Assembly: GCA_002104535.1 (NCBI GenBank)
Contig: NBOG01000001.1
Span: forward strand, 503,764-567,763
DNA from: Cognaticolwellia sediminilitoris
GTDB lineage: Bacteria > Pseudomonadota > Gammaproteobacteria > Enterobacterales > Alteromonadaceae
Direction: 5' to 3'
Length of the DNA: 64,000 bases
Of the stretch, positions 1 through 9,131 are shown in pieces. Position 1 is the stretch's first letter. Each line of letters starts with the position of its first letter. The translations under genes and the position numbers were made by a program. The notes under the pieces are model-generated. The model saw only the letters and a program-made list of their open reading frames with translations. It ran no database searches and was not told the origin of the DNA.

Positions 1-1025
1 CGCATTCAGCTCATAAGCAATGGTTCTATTTTAGAGCATCAAATATTAAAAACGTTAACTGTCGATATATTATTGAAAATGCTGATGAAGCATCTTATCC
101 AGAGGCATGGGACACCTGTACTATTGTGGCCTCTTCAGACCGAAAAATTTGGCGGAGAATAGCAACAAACTTTAATGGAAAAGAGCTTACTTTTTCAGAT
201 AATAGTGCTCAAGCAATCTGTTATTATGCCCTGTTCGCGCCATATTCTTATGAACGCCATATGGACTTGATTGCGAAGTCTTTAACTTATCCTCAATGTT
301 CCTTACTTAATGTTATTGAAACTGTTAATAAAAACCAGATAGAAGTTTTGCAAATTGGAACACCTTCAAGCGAAAAGAAATCTATTTGGGTTATTGCCCG
401 CCAGCACCCTGCTGAAACGATGAGTGAATGGTTTATGGAAGGTTTATTAACACAATTATTGCAAGATGAGTCTGCTGACATTTTAACAGCAGCAACTTTT
501 TATATTGTCACGAATATGAACCCTGATGGCGCTATTAATGGCAATCACAGAACAAACAGTAGCGGCTTAGATCTCAATAGAACTTGGCAATCACCTTGCG
601 CTCAAAAAGCACCTGAATCTTTCTTTATTTTAGCGCTAATGAAACAGACAGGGGTTGATTTATTTCTCGATATTCATGGCGATGAAGACATCCCTTATAC
701 CTTTGCAGCAGGAAGTGAAGGAAACCCTGGTTATAGTGAACATATCGCTAATTTAGATAGTCGATTTAGACAGTACTACCATGAAGCGACATCGGAATTT
801 GTTATTGAAAATGGCTACCCAGATGATGAGCCAAATGAGGGAGATCTTAATATTGCTTGTAATCAAATTGGCTATTTATTTAACTGTTTATCATTAACCA
901 TAGAACTGCCGTTTTTAGATAATAAGTATCAACCCGAAGCAATTTTCGGCTCGACGCCTGAACGGTGTATAGCTCTTGGTATGAAAGCATTATCACCAAT
1001 CAAAAGAATTTTACCGAGTATTTAA
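1..1025 (+). CDS. M14 zinc carboxypeptidase, 5' end cut by the window
   Basis: The reading frame is open from base 3, so the gene begins upstream of the window; the GTG at 126 is internal. The translated left part (WFYFRASN..., then NVNCRYIIENA) looks like the beta-sandwich domain that precedes the catalytic domain in cytosolic M14 carboxypeptidases. The catalytic part shows the first zinc motif HPAE (about base 412), then NPDG followed by a downstream arginine (DLNR), the third zinc-ligand region DIHGDE, and the catalytic glutamate in IELPF near the C-terminus. These are the expected M14 landmarks, so a metal-dependent exopeptidase is well supported. The substrate cannot be read from sequence. 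No signal peptide can be judged because the N-terminus is missing. The gene converges on the NCS1 permease across a hairpin-containing gap of about 90 bp. Confidence 0.85.
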   Translation, partial: HSAHKQWFYFRASNIKNVNCRYIIENADEASYPEAWDTCTIVASSDRKIWRRIATNFNGKELTFSDNSAQAICYYALFAPYSYERHMDLIAKSLTYPQCSLLNVIETVNKNQIEVLQIGTPSSEKKSIWVIARQHPAETMSEWFMEGLLTQLLQDESADILTAATFYIVTNMNPDGAINGNHRTNSSGLDLNRTWQSPCAQKAPESFFILALMKQTGVDLFLDIHGDEDIPYTFAAGSEGNPGYSEHIANLDSRFRQYYHEATSEFVIENGYPDDEPNEGDLNIACNQIGYLFNCLSLTIELPFLDNKYQPEAIFGSTPERCIALGMKALSPIKRILPSI

Positions 1026-1055
1026 AACCGGTGAAATTTCGAAAGATTACCGTTT

Positions 1056-1086
1056 ACTGACTTTAAAATTTATCATTAAAGTCAGT
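1056..1086. terminator. Hairpin between convergent genes
   Basis: A perfect 10-bp inverted repeat (ACTGACTTTA / TAAAGTCAGT) with an 11-nt loop lies between the convergent carboxypeptidase and permease genes. The stem is A+T-rich and there is no long T-run on either side. Termination is therefore inferred mainly from position. Confidence 0.45.
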
Positions 1087-1116
1087 ATAAAATTCACACC
1101 TAAACTTGTTATAACT

Positions 1117-2421
1117 TCACGTTTTCAAGCTTTTGCTTTTTAATTTTATAGTCATTGCAAAATAATAAAATACAGCCGTAATCAAAAGCGCATCGCACAC
1201 TTCAATTGTCGTGAGTGAGATATACCCTTTATTGGCGAGTATCGACACTATAATTCCAACAAGCCAAGCAAAAACAGCAATCCAATTAACCGATTCGACC
1301 TCTTTAAGTTTATCTACATCATAAAGTTGTTTATTTCTAATAACAAAAAAATCGACCACATAAATAGCCGCAACAGGAGTAAATATTACTGATAAGCTAA
1401 AGAGAAAATCAGTGAAATTATCTAATAAATTAAACGATGCGGCGACAGTGCCAAACACGCCAGCAATAATAATTAACTTCCACTCTTTCCAACTTGGATT
1501 AATGGCATTTAAGCCTAACGCGGCACTATATAGGTTTACAACATTAGTCACCCAACTTGAAACTATCAGCATTATAAAAGCAAAGCCACTCAATCCTAGC
1601 GCTAACATGACATTAAGCACATCATTATCCATTACAGCAAGGCCGGCCATAGCAGAAACAACGTAAACGAAGGTACTGAGTAATAAATAAGGCAAAAATG
1701 AAGCAACAACCGTATCATTTTTAGTCGCCGAAAAGCGGGTAAAATCTGGCATTAAAACCACACTGACAATAAAACTACCAACCACAGCAGACACCGCTTC
1801 ACCAAAAGTGAAACTTACATGTTCTTGAGGAATTTCAGTGCCTGACTTAACATAGCCCGTGCTTTTATAAAGCATGTATAACACCAGTAAAAACAGAATA
1901 GGCACAAACATACTCGAAATTTTTTCCAGTAATTTAAATCCCCAAATGGTTGTAACAGTCACAACAATACCAATAAGTACTTCAAGTAACCAAATGGCTG
2001 GAGAATAATTAAATAATTTCTGAAAAAGCTGCTGAGTAACGTCGCTGAATAAGTCTATGTTTACGCCATACCAACCGAGTAAAGAAATAACAAAGGCAAA
2101 ACTGAGTAGATTCGCGCCTACATTGCCAAAAACAAACTTCATTGTCATACAAGACGTTAATCGATTATGCATCCCCACTAAGCCAGTAACCGTCCCCAAA
2201 ATAGAGAGTATTAATCCGCCAAGTAAGAAAGCATAAATGCTTTGGCTTAATCCTAGTGCTTTTCCTATTTCTAAACCGGTTATAAGTCCTGGTACTGCAA
2301 ACGCTAGCCCACCATTTATCATGCCTATTCGAACACCGCCAACAGATTTGTTTTGAGGTACGGGGGTTGTGGCATAGTCTTCAAAAAGCTCATCTAGCGA
2401 CTGCGTGTCATGTTTTGACAT
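1117..2421 (-). CDS. NCS1-family permease (CodB-like)
   Basis: A 434-residue polytopic inner-membrane protein with about 12 hydrophobic segments. The N-terminal part (RIGMINGGLAFAVPGLITG, then GLVGMHNRLTSC) is typical of nucleobase:cation symporter-1 proteins of the cytosine/allantoin/hydantoin type. These carry small nitrogen-rich compounds with Na+ or H+. The gene follows the TonB-dependent receptor gene on the same strand after 85 bp, so it may pass on what the receptor brings into the periplasm. A strong terminator-like hairpin sits just before its start codon and may limit read-through. The exact substrate is unknown; cytosine, another purine or pyrimidine, or a ureide are all possible. 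Confidence 0.8.
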   Translation of the reverse strand: MSKHDTQSLDELFEDYATTPVPQNKSVGGVRIGMINGGLAFAVPGLITGLEIGKALGLSQSIYAFLLGGLILSILGTVTGLVGMHNRLTSCMTMKFVFGNVGANLLSFAFVISLLGWYGVNIDLFSDVTQQLFQKLFNYSPAIWLLEVLIGIVVTVTTIWGFKLLEKISSMFVPILFLLVLYMLYKSTGYVKSGTEIPQEHVSFTFGEAVSAVVGSFIVSVVLMPDFTRFSATKNDTVVASFLPYLLLSTFVYVVSAMAGLAVMDNDVLNVMLALGLSGFAFIMLIVSSWVTNVVNLYSAALGLNAINPSWKEWKLIIIAGVFGTVAASFNLLDNFTDFLFSLSVIFTPVAAIYVVDFFVIRNKQLYDVDKLKEVESVNWIAVFAWLVGIIVSILANKGYISLTTIEVCDALLITAVFYYFAMTIKLKSKSLKT

Positions 2422-2435
2422 TATTACTACCTATG

Positions 2436-2462
2436 TAAAAAAAAGAGGCTCCGAAGAGCCTG
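2436..2462 (-). terminator. TTCG-loop terminator between receptor and permease genes
   Basis: On the minus strand, AGGCTC-TTCG-GAGCCT is followed by C and an eight-T run. This is a classical intrinsic terminator, placed after the receptor gene and only about 15 bp before the permease start codon. It probably makes permease expression lower than, or separately controlled from, the receptor. Confidence 0.8.
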
Positions 2463-2506
2463 ATAAAAGTTTAGCAAAACCAGAAGAAAACTAGCATAGC
2501 CATTTA

Positions 2507-4660
2507 TTAAAAGTTATAAATAGCTTCAATACCGTAACTACGTGGTTTATTAGGTTGGCGAGCTAAATCAGTTACCCCATCACCATAGAAGAAAATATCC
2601 TCAATACCGCGCTCATCGGTTAAATTATTTACATATAATTGCACAGTCCATTCTTCAGATTTCAGACCAACACCTGCATTTACAAAGGTATATTGAGAAG
2701 ACCTTACATTTGGAATTTCAAAGTCAAAAGATTTCGGCCCAATGATCTGAATGTCTGCTCGTGAAACAATTGCCCAAGTTTCGTTTAATTCAAAGAAATG
2801 GTTCACTGATGCTGAGTAATTATATTCAGCAACATAGAGCTGAGACTCACCAACGAGTTCTGGTCTTTCTGTAAACTCGACTATTTCAGAGTCAATCACA
2901 CCGGCACTAAAACGAAAATCTAAATTATCAGTGGCTGCGATACTGACTTCAAGCTCAAAGCCCTTTGTTTCAACTTTATCAATGCCTAAATTTTCTAATG
3001 TGAAGGTATCAACATTAAATTGCGTTATTTGCGCATCACTTTGATCTATGGCAAATATCGCCCCATTTATGGTCACTCTATTATCGAATAAAGTTGATTT
3101 AAAGCCTGCTTCATAACTATCAGAAACTTCTTTATTAAAGGTTCTACTGATGCCTTCCGCCGGCTCATTAAAACCACCGCTTCTAAAACCTTTGGAATAT
3201 CCTGTATAAATTAATACGTCTTCTTGAATTTGATACGCAATCGTTACTTTCGGTTGAAGTTGGCTAAAATCTTTTTTCGCAAAGGTATCATCAGCAAAGT
3301 TTGGATCAAATGATTCTCTTGAATCATGATCATAACGAAGCGCTCCGGTCAGCTCTAATTTATCTGTAATATCATAATTAATTTGACCTGCGAGTGCCCA
3401 TGCTTTACTGCTGTTCTTATCCGCAATGGTCAAATAAATTAAATCATCAGAAAAGTCTGATCGATTTAATGCTACATCACCGATTAAATCATCAAAGAAG
3501 TTAATCGTGTTGTCTCTTTCTTTATCTTGATAAAACGCAGAAACTGCCCATCTAAAATCTTGTTCACCCTGGGAAGTAAAGCGACTTTCAACAGTTAATG
3601 ATTCGACATCAAATAAACCTTCAGTGCCAAATGGCGCTCTTAATATATAACCATCGTCATCTTCTTCATATGTTGGATCCGCGGAATAGTCACCATCGTA
3701 AAAGTGCTCATTTTCTGACTTACTGTATGAGGTGATAAAATCAAAAGTACCTAAATCATATTCTTGAGTTAACTTTGCACTCAGTTCAAATACATCTCGC
3801 TCATCATTATTTCTAATGTTTTGAGATGTCTCAATTGAAAAGTCTTCTTTGGTATCTTCTGAAACACCTTGGTAGTATGCAAAACCTGCTGTGCTGGTGG
3901 TATAGCGTCCTTTAAAATTTAAACTAGTATCTTCAAATATTTCAAACTGTAGTTGAGCAAAAACTGAATCTTCTTCTAGAAAATCACCTTCTTCACCTAA
4001 AAACGCGTTATCAATTAAACCATCGGTACTTTTGGTATAACCGCCGACACGAAAATATGCGGTATCTTCTTCATTAAGAGAACCAGAAACAACACCATTA
4101 AGGTTATAAGTATTTCCATTGCCAACTGAAGCTTTAAGTGAACCTTCAAAATCTTCAATAGGCTGTTTGGTGGTAATAATGACAGCTCCACCAACAGCTC
4201 CACGACCATATAATGCGCCTTGAGCACCACGCATGACTTCAATTCTTTCAATATCAACTAAGTCTTGGTTAATAAACTCTAAATCGGGCGATGTTACACC
4301 ATCAACAACAAAAGCTAATGGCGGATCACCGACTTGAGGAGTAATTAAGCCACGAATGGTTATCCTTGCTAAGCCAGGTCGAAAGTTATCAAGCGCGCTT
4401 AAGTTAGGGGTCATATTCGCAACATCACGAAAATTAGTAATTCGTGAATTTTCTATCATATCAGAGGTAAAAGCGGTTACTGAGTCGGGTACATTTTGGA
4501 TTGTTTCGATTCGACCACGAGCTGTGACAACGATTTTTTCAATTTCAACCTCACTCACTTTTTCGGCAGACTCTTCTGCTTGAACAAAAGAAAGTAGCGA
4601 TAAACTAACTGCTGATGCAACAATTGTTTTTGAAAACAACCTAACTGTAGTGGTATTCAT
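2507..4660 (-). CDS. TonB-dependent outer-membrane receptor
   Basis: A 717-residue protein with an N-terminal signal peptide (residues 1-28, ending near VQA). A TonB-box-like segment EKIVVTA follows, then a plug domain (DSVTAFTSDMIENS..., ending around VMRGAQGALYGRGAVGGAVII) and a long beta-barrel. It ends in aromatic IYNF, the usual outer-membrane barrel end. It should import a scarce ligand using TonB/ExbBD energy. Its neighbours are an NCS1 permease downstream and a divergent AsnC-type regulator upstream. That points to a nitrogen-containing organic ligand rather than a siderophore, but this is context only. The start ATG at 4660 gives a good signal peptide. Confidence 0.9.
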   Translation of the reverse strand: MNTTTVRLFSKTIVASAVSLSLLSFVQAEESAEKVSEVEIEKIVVTARGRIETIQNVPDSVTAFTSDMIENSRITNFRDVANMTPNLSALDNFRPGLARITIRGLITPQVGDPPLAFVVDGVTSPDLEFINQDLVDIERIEVMRGAQGALYGRGAVGGAVIITTKQPIEDFEGSLKASVGNGNTYNLNGVVSGSLNEEDTAYFRVGGYTKSTDGLIDNAFLGEEGDFLEEDSVFAQLQFEIFEDTSLNFKGRYTTSTAGFAYYQGVSEDTKEDFSIETSQNIRNNDERDVFELSAKLTQEYDLGTFDFITSYSKSENEHFYDGDYSADPTYEEDDDGYILRAPFGTEGLFDVESLTVESRFTSQGEQDFRWAVSAFYQDKERDNTINFFDDLIGDVALNRSDFSDDLIYLTIADKNSSKAWALAGQINYDITDKLELTGALRYDHDSRESFDPNFADDTFAKKDFSQLQPKVTIAYQIQEDVLIYTGYSKGFRSGGFNEPAEGISRTFNKEVSDSYEAGFKSTLFDNRVTINGAIFAIDQSDAQITQFNVDTFTLENLGIDKVETKGFELEVSIAATDNLDFRFSAGVIDSEIVEFTERPELVGESQLYVAEYNYSASVNHFFELNETWAIVSRADIQIIGPKSFDFEIPNVRSSQYTFVNAGVGLKSEEWTVQLYVNNLTDERGIEDIFFYGDGVTDLARQPNKPRSYGIEAIYNF

Positions 4661-4884
4661 AACTCTGACCTCAATGGCTTTTATAATTATCTCAAGTAGA
4701 AAAATGCTACTTAAAGTTCTAGTTATGTTTAGTTTGCTGGAAGTTCACAAAATAATATTTTGTAGTTACCCTGTTTGAAGTAAATTAATTACTGCCTTTG
4801 CTGAATCAGCAACAATTTTTTGTAATAGCCCTAAAAACAGGTCATTATCGAAGATAAGAATCTAAAAGCAGGTATGAGAGTGGG

Positions 4885-5403
4885 ATGAAAAAAAGTATTA
4901 AAATTGATAGTTACAATAGAAAAATTTTGGCAACGTTACATTTAGAGGCTGACTTGACCAACATTGAACTCGCTGAAAAAGTAAACCTCTCTCCAAGCGC
5001 ATGTTTTCAAAGAGTTAAATCATTAAAGGAGGCAGGATACTTTAGAACTTTTCATGCAGATGTGAACCTTGATCAACTCTGTGAACATGTTTTAGCTTAT
5101 ATTGAATTTACCTTAGAAGATAATGGTGCACCTGTTAGGCGTAAATTTGCTAAAGCTATTAGTAACATACCTGAAATAATGGATTGTATGCAGCTTAGCG
5201 GTGATGTAGATTTTATTTCTTTAAGTTGCTTTTCAGATATCAAAAAATTGAACACTGTTTGTACTGAGTTAAGTGATAATCCTGACTTGTCGATAAAGCG
5301 TATCAAAACAAGAATTGTATTAGATAGAGCCAAATGGTTTTTAGGTTACCCTCTGGCTCATTTAAAATGGTTAGATGATGATTCAATTCAAGAGCTTGAT
5401 TAA
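4885..5403 (+). CDS. Lrp/AsnC-family transcriptional regulator
   Basis: 172 residues. The N-terminal winged helix-turn-helix (about residues 8-60) contains DSYNRKILATLHLEADLT, then NIELAEKVNLSPSACFQRVKSL, which matches the AsnC family closely. The C-terminal half is a RAM/ligand-binding domain. Family members sense amino acids and often control an adjacent transport or catabolic gene. This gene diverges from the TonB-dependent receptor across 224 bp and runs tail to tail into the ureohydrolase gene, with only three bases between the stop codons. Control of the receptor and/or ureohydrolase is inferred from position. Confidence 0.92.
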   Translation: MKKSIKIDSYNRKILATLHLEADLTNIELAEKVNLSPSACFQRVKSLKEAGYFRTFHADVNLDQLCEHVLAYIEFTLEDNGAPVRRKFAKAISNIPEIMDCMQLSGDVDFISLSCFSDIKKLNTVCTELSDNPDLSIKRIKTRIVLDRAKWFLGYPLAHLKWLDDDSIQELD

Positions 5404-5406
5404 GGA

Positions 5407-6516
5407 TTACTTTTCAGAAATTTGAGTGATTAGAAATGCTGAAACCTCTGCAGCAATCGCTAAAGTTTGCTGACAAGAGCCCTGCCCTTTTCCGGTACTA
5501 TCGGTAAACGGGGCGAGCTCCATCATATCAGCTCCAGTTATTTTAAAATTCTTAGCAAGTGTGCGTAATATCATCATAACTTCATCTGGATATAAGCCAT
5601 CAGGCTCAGGTGTACCGGTTGCAGAGGCGAACTTTTCATCAATAGCGTCAATGTCGAAACTAACATATAGCTCATCTACGCCATCATTTGATAGCTGCTT
5701 TATAATTTGATTTGTTATCGCTTCAACCCCAAGTTGTTTAATTTCGTTGGCCCAATGCTGCTTAACCCCAAAGGTATTTTCCCAATGCTGCTTAGGTTTA
5801 CCGCTTGAACGAATGCCAATTTGAATTAAATCGCTTGCTTGATATAAATCATCGAGTATATGTGTGCACCATGAGCCAAAACAGAGGTCAATTCCTAGCC
5901 GCTCATGTAATAAATCCGTATGAGCGTCAAAATGAATTACCGCCGCTCGAATGCCCTGTTTTTTCTTAGCTTGCAAATAAGTTTTCACTAACGGATAGCT
6001 CACTGAATGGTCTCCACCAATCCCAAATACACCTTTATTTGGAAACTCAGCGTAAAAATCGTTAAGTACGTCTTCGGTAATGGTTAAAGGGGATACCGGA
6101 TAGGTAATCGCTGAATTGTTATAAAGCGCTTTTTGACAATTAGCTATTGTGGCGTCATTTAAGTATTTGTCATGTAAAAGATGAGGAATGACTCTAATGT
6201 CACCTAGATCAAATAAATTCAGTTCAGGATAGTCTTGCAACAACGTGGAACGTAAAAATAATGGCCCCCAATTTGCGCCTCTTAATATCCCACCACCACA
6301 ATCTGAAGCTATCCCTAAAACAACAGCATGTGGAGTATTCGCTAGCTCGTTTAAAGATGCTTGCCATCGTTCTTGAACAGATTCCACCGTGCCATATATA
6401 TCTTGATGTAGCTTTTCTTTACGCTCTTTTGCCGTGTTAACTGTATAGACGCCATTACCCGGAGGGCACAGACAAGAAGTAAGTTTCGCGAGTAAATTAT
6501 TCGATATTTTATTCAT
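5407..6516 (-). CDS. Arginase/agmatinase-family ureohydrolase, long form
   Basis: 369 residues, against about 300 for arginases and agmatinases; the extra length is mainly an N-terminal extension of some 60 residues. The di-manganese site motifs are all visible: GGDHSVSYP, HFDAHTD and SFDIDAID. TGTPEPDG and the late ELAPFTD region also fit. The enzyme should hydrolyse a guanidino compound to urea and an amine. The substrate could be arginine, agmatine, guanidinobutyrate or another guanidino acid. An ornithine cyclodeaminase 4 kb away makes arginine attractive, but the sequence does not settle it. It converges on the AsnC regulator and is transcribed alone. A second, shorter family member lies at 35384-36193. 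Confidence 0.85.
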   Translation of the reverse strand: MNKISNNLLAKLTSCLCPPGNGVYTVNTAKERKEKLHQDIYGTVESVQERWQASLNELANTPHAVVLGIASDCGGGILRGANWGPLFLRSTLLQDYPELNLFDLGDIRVIPHLLHDKYLNDATIANCQKALYNNSAITYPVSPLTITEDVLNDFYAEFPNKGVFGIGGDHSVSYPLVKTYLQAKKKQGIRAAVIHFDAHTDLLHERLGIDLCFGSWCTHILDDLYQASDLIQIGIRSSGKPKQHWENTFGVKQHWANEIKQLGVEAITNQIIKQLSNDGVDELYVSFDIDAIDEKFASATGTPEPDGLYPDEVMMILRTLAKNFKITGADMMELAPFTDSTGKGQGSCQQTLAIAAEVSAFLITQISEK

Positions 6517-7175
6517 AAATTTTCCTTTGCAAAATTTAAGGTCAATTCTACAAAGTAAGCAAAAAATATAATTTCGAATAAACCGTTATTAAAAAAATTT
6601 TGCAGCTATAAAATGCATGTTAAACATCATATTTATTTTGAAGAGTGCTTGATATTTGGCGGATAGTTAATGGTTTCTCAAAAATCAAGATTAACAAGGG
6701 CTATAGGCGTGTATTAGAGGTACCGTTTTAGGCATCCATAATATTTAGAATTAAAACCAAGCAGGTTTTGTATTTAAAGAGTTTGGTAGCTAATGCTATT
6801 TGTACGCTGAGTAAATTTTAACAAGACGTTTGAAGCGATGCATAGTCTTTTCTATGCAAGCGAATAAACAACGATGTTAGCGATAATTTAACCAAGCAGA
6901 ATTAACATAATACCGCCCAGACAGAGCTTATCTACTTGTTTTTATTAAAATGGTTTCATGGGAAGCATTACTGATACCCCACTATATCCCCACTAACTTT
7001 CAAGCACTTAAAATAACCGTTGAAATTCCAACAAAATAATAAAATTTAGGAACGTTTCATATTGAAATTAATGCCAGCTTTACCTTATCTAATTGACTTA
7101 CATCACTTATATATCAGTCACTCTTCAATAAAACAGCTTTTCCATTGCCTGAATATTCAGTTATTCTTATCAGAA
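6517..7175. other. A+T-rich intergenic stretch without a recognised gene
   Basis: About 660 bp with stop codons in all frames and no ORF longer than a few dozen codons. The left end should hold the promoter and ribosome site of the ureohydrolase gene (an AAGGAAA element just before its ATG). I recognise no RNA gene or repeat. Confidence 0.5.
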
Positions 7176-7207
7176 GCACTCGTTAAGCTCTACAGGTTAA
7201 CGAGTGC
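7176..7207 (-). terminator. Hairpin downstream of the AraC-type gene
   Basis: A perfect 11-bp inverted repeat (GCACTCGTTAA / TTAACGAGTGC) with a 10-nt loop starts about 24 bp after the stop codon of the regulator. There is no clear T-run after it on the minus strand. It may be a terminator helped by other factors or a transcript-stabilising hairpin. Confidence 0.5.
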
Positions 7208-7230
7208 GCCTAATTAGTGATTTTCAATGT

Positions 7231-8421
7231 TTAAATATATTGTTTGCGAAACTCGCTTGGGGTTTGTCCTGTTTCTTGTTTAAAGGCTTTATAAAAAGAA
7301 GATCTTGCGTTAAATCCAACCTCAAGTGCGATGGTAAGTACTGAATCTTGATTAGCTAATATTTTCGGCTTCGCTGCTTCAATGCGCCATTTATTGATGA
7401 AATCAAAAAAGTTTGTGCATAGCGTTTCATTCAGTGTTTGTGAAATATAATTAGGAGAGATAGCTAAATGGTTAGCGAGTTTTTGCAGTGACAGATTTGA
7501 ATCTAAATATAACGTCTCTTTGCTCATAATGTTATTAATTTTATCTGCAATACGATTAGATTGCTCATTATCTAGCGCTGAACGTTGATACTTCATTGGA
7601 GGACTTCTGACAGTAATGTCCTCATTCTTTGGAGCTTCTGTATTTTGAGCAGCAACATCGACGCTCTGACTTTCATCATAGTCAGTAAAGACTGGTTTTT
7701 GCTGCAAGCCAAAGTGAGCCAAGCTCCATACCAACAGCAGTGACAGCAAACTCTCAGTTCTTATATTAAATAAGAAATTATCAAATAGGTTTGAAGAAAA
7801 CACCGTAACCAAAGAAAACAACCAAGTACTAATAGCAATGAATAGTAGCCAGTTCATCCAGTTAAGTGATTTATCGTCATGATTAGAGAACACATTTTTC
7901 AACTGTTTTCGATAATCAACCAAACGGTGAATAATACGAAAAGCGATATATACACATTGACCAAGCCAGAGCATCACCATAATCAATAAACTTATAGCGG
8001 TGGCGATAGCTAAAGGAGCAACCACATCATTATCATCAATAAATATATCTGTATACATGTCTTTTGGTAAAAGCATGATCATTACAGCAAAGATAAGAGC
8101 AGGCCATAACAAAACAAAATGACGGATTTGTTTTCTGTTTAGTTTCCAAGGTTTTTCAGCGGTGATCCCTTCAATATAAAACCATAAGCAGGGACACAAC
8201 AAAAAAAGAGTGGGAAAAACTATCGCACTGTACAATTGACTCAAGTCAGGAAATTGAGCATTCACAATAGGCACCAGTGCTATAGTACTATTGGCAAGTA
8301 AGAATATCGCTAAAGGTAAAAAAATTGCAGATTTCATTGCTCGGCTCAAAAGAATAGGAACGCTTAACAATACCTGTCCTAGTATAACTATGCTGATAAT
8401 CATTACCAAAGGGTCTGTCAA
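7231..8421 (-). CDS. AraC-type regulator with membrane-embedded N-terminal half
   Basis: 396 residues. Residues 1 to about 240 are strongly hydrophobic with about seven predicted membrane helices. A linker follows (about 245-290), then a C-terminal AraC/XylS double helix-turn-helix (about 295-396): LSLQKLANHLAISPNYISQ, then LTIALEVGFNARSSFYKAFK and QTGQTPSEFRKQY. A regulator fixed in the membrane could sense a lipid, a membrane state or a hydrophobic signal. The frame starts with TTG at 8421, with AAAGGAA about eight bases upstream. An in-frame ATG at 8403 is the alternative. The gene diverges from the duplicated DUF6326-like pair, which is therefore a likely target. Confidence 0.85.
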   Translation of the reverse strand: MTDPLVMIISIVILGQVLLSVPILLSRAMKSAIFLPLAIFLLANSTIALVPIVNAQFPDLSQLYSAIVFPTLFLLCPCLWFYIEGITAEKPWKLNRKQIRHFVLLWPALIFAVMIMLLPKDMYTDIFIDDNDVVAPLAIATAISLLIMVMLWLGQCVYIAFRIIHRLVDYRKQLKNVFSNHDDKSLNWMNWLLFIAISTWLFSLVTVFSSNLFDNFLFNIRTESLLSLLLVWSLAHFGLQQKPVFTDYDESQSVDVAAQNTEAPKNEDITVRSPPMKYQRSALDNEQSNRIADKINNIMSKETLYLDSNLSLQKLANHLAISPNYISQTLNETLCTNFFDFINKWRIEAAKPKILANQDSVLTIALEVGFNARSSFYKAFKQETGQTPSEFRKQYI

Positions 8422-8496
8422 ATTTCATTCCTTTTACACACTTGAATATTTAAGCCTTCAATTCTACCCCATTATCTATAAATACACCTAAAAAAG

Positions 8497-9129
8497 TGTC
8501 CGCGCTTCTAGTCTCGGACGACATAAGCTCTTATAAAACCTATTATTTAATCAATCACGGACAAGTTGCAATAACACCACTTAGTTATCTTGTCATTGAG
8601 GAAGTATTAACAAAAACCTTGGTATTGTCCTTCACTAATATTTTTAACTAGCACTTTTGGCCTGTTCGACAGTGCCATAACATATTGAGAAATGGAGTTA
8701 CAAATGAGTTCAACAAATAGTACAGCGCAAGTTTTTGAAGATTTTCAAATTAACGTCAAACTAAAAATTTCGGCGCTTTGGATAGCGGTTATGTTTTGTT
8801 ATGTCTATGGAGACTATATACAGATTTATGTACCTGGAATATTAGCAAAAGCGATGGAAGTTAAGGCGACAACTGAAACACAATTTCAGTTTTTTGCCGT
8901 GGCTGTATTGATGGCAATACCCAGTGTGATGATATTTTTTACCTTAGTGGTTAAGCCTAAAATCAATCGTTGGCTGAATATAATACTGAGCACGCTTTAT
9001 ATCATTATGCTTATTGCAACTAATTTGACAGAAACTTGGGTGTTTTACCTATTTTTAACCGCAATAGAGGTTTTAATTTCAGTGGCAATTGTTTGGTATG
9101 CATGGAACTGGCCGACAATTGAAGCTTAA
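8497..9129. repeat. Tandem duplication, unit 1 (upstream region plus gene)
   Basis: This unit and 9132-9763 share their promoter-proximal sequence and coding region. Both start with TGTCCGCG, continue with a GACGACATAAG block, and share TTTTTAACT, then TTTGGCCTGTT, GTGCCATAAC and GAGAAATGGAGT just before the gene. The copies have diverged and the offset is about 635 bp. It is a direct gene duplication that carried its control region along. Confidence 0.85.
8704..9129 (+). CDS. Four-helix membrane protein, DUF6326-like, copy 1
   Basis: 141 residues with four hydrophobic helices: ALWIAVMFCYVYGDYIQIY, then a second after QFFAVAVLMAIPSVMIFF, a third in the IILSTLYIIMLIA region, and a last one ending in VAIVWYAWNWP. 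The pattern of KISALW, YVYGDY, VKPKINRWLNII and WYAW fits my memory of DUF6326 proteins, which have no known function. I chose the ATG at 8704 rather than 8692: GGAG stands about seven bases before it, and this gives exactly the length of copy 2. It diverges from the membrane AraC-type regulator. Confidence 0.8.
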   Translation: MSSTNSTAQVFEDFQINVKLKISALWIAVMFCYVYGDYIQIYVPGILAKAMEVKATTETQFQFFAVAVLMAIPSVMIFFTLVVKPKINRWLNIILSTLYIIMLIATNLTETWVFYLFLTAIEVLISVAIVWYAWNWPTIEA

Positions 9130-9131
9130 AC

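Noticed and set aside
5407..6516. Guanidine hydrolase assignment for the long ureohydrolase
   Set aside because: The second metal motif is DAHTD as in arginases and agmatinases, and no HypA/HypB-like nickel chaperone genes are adjacent.
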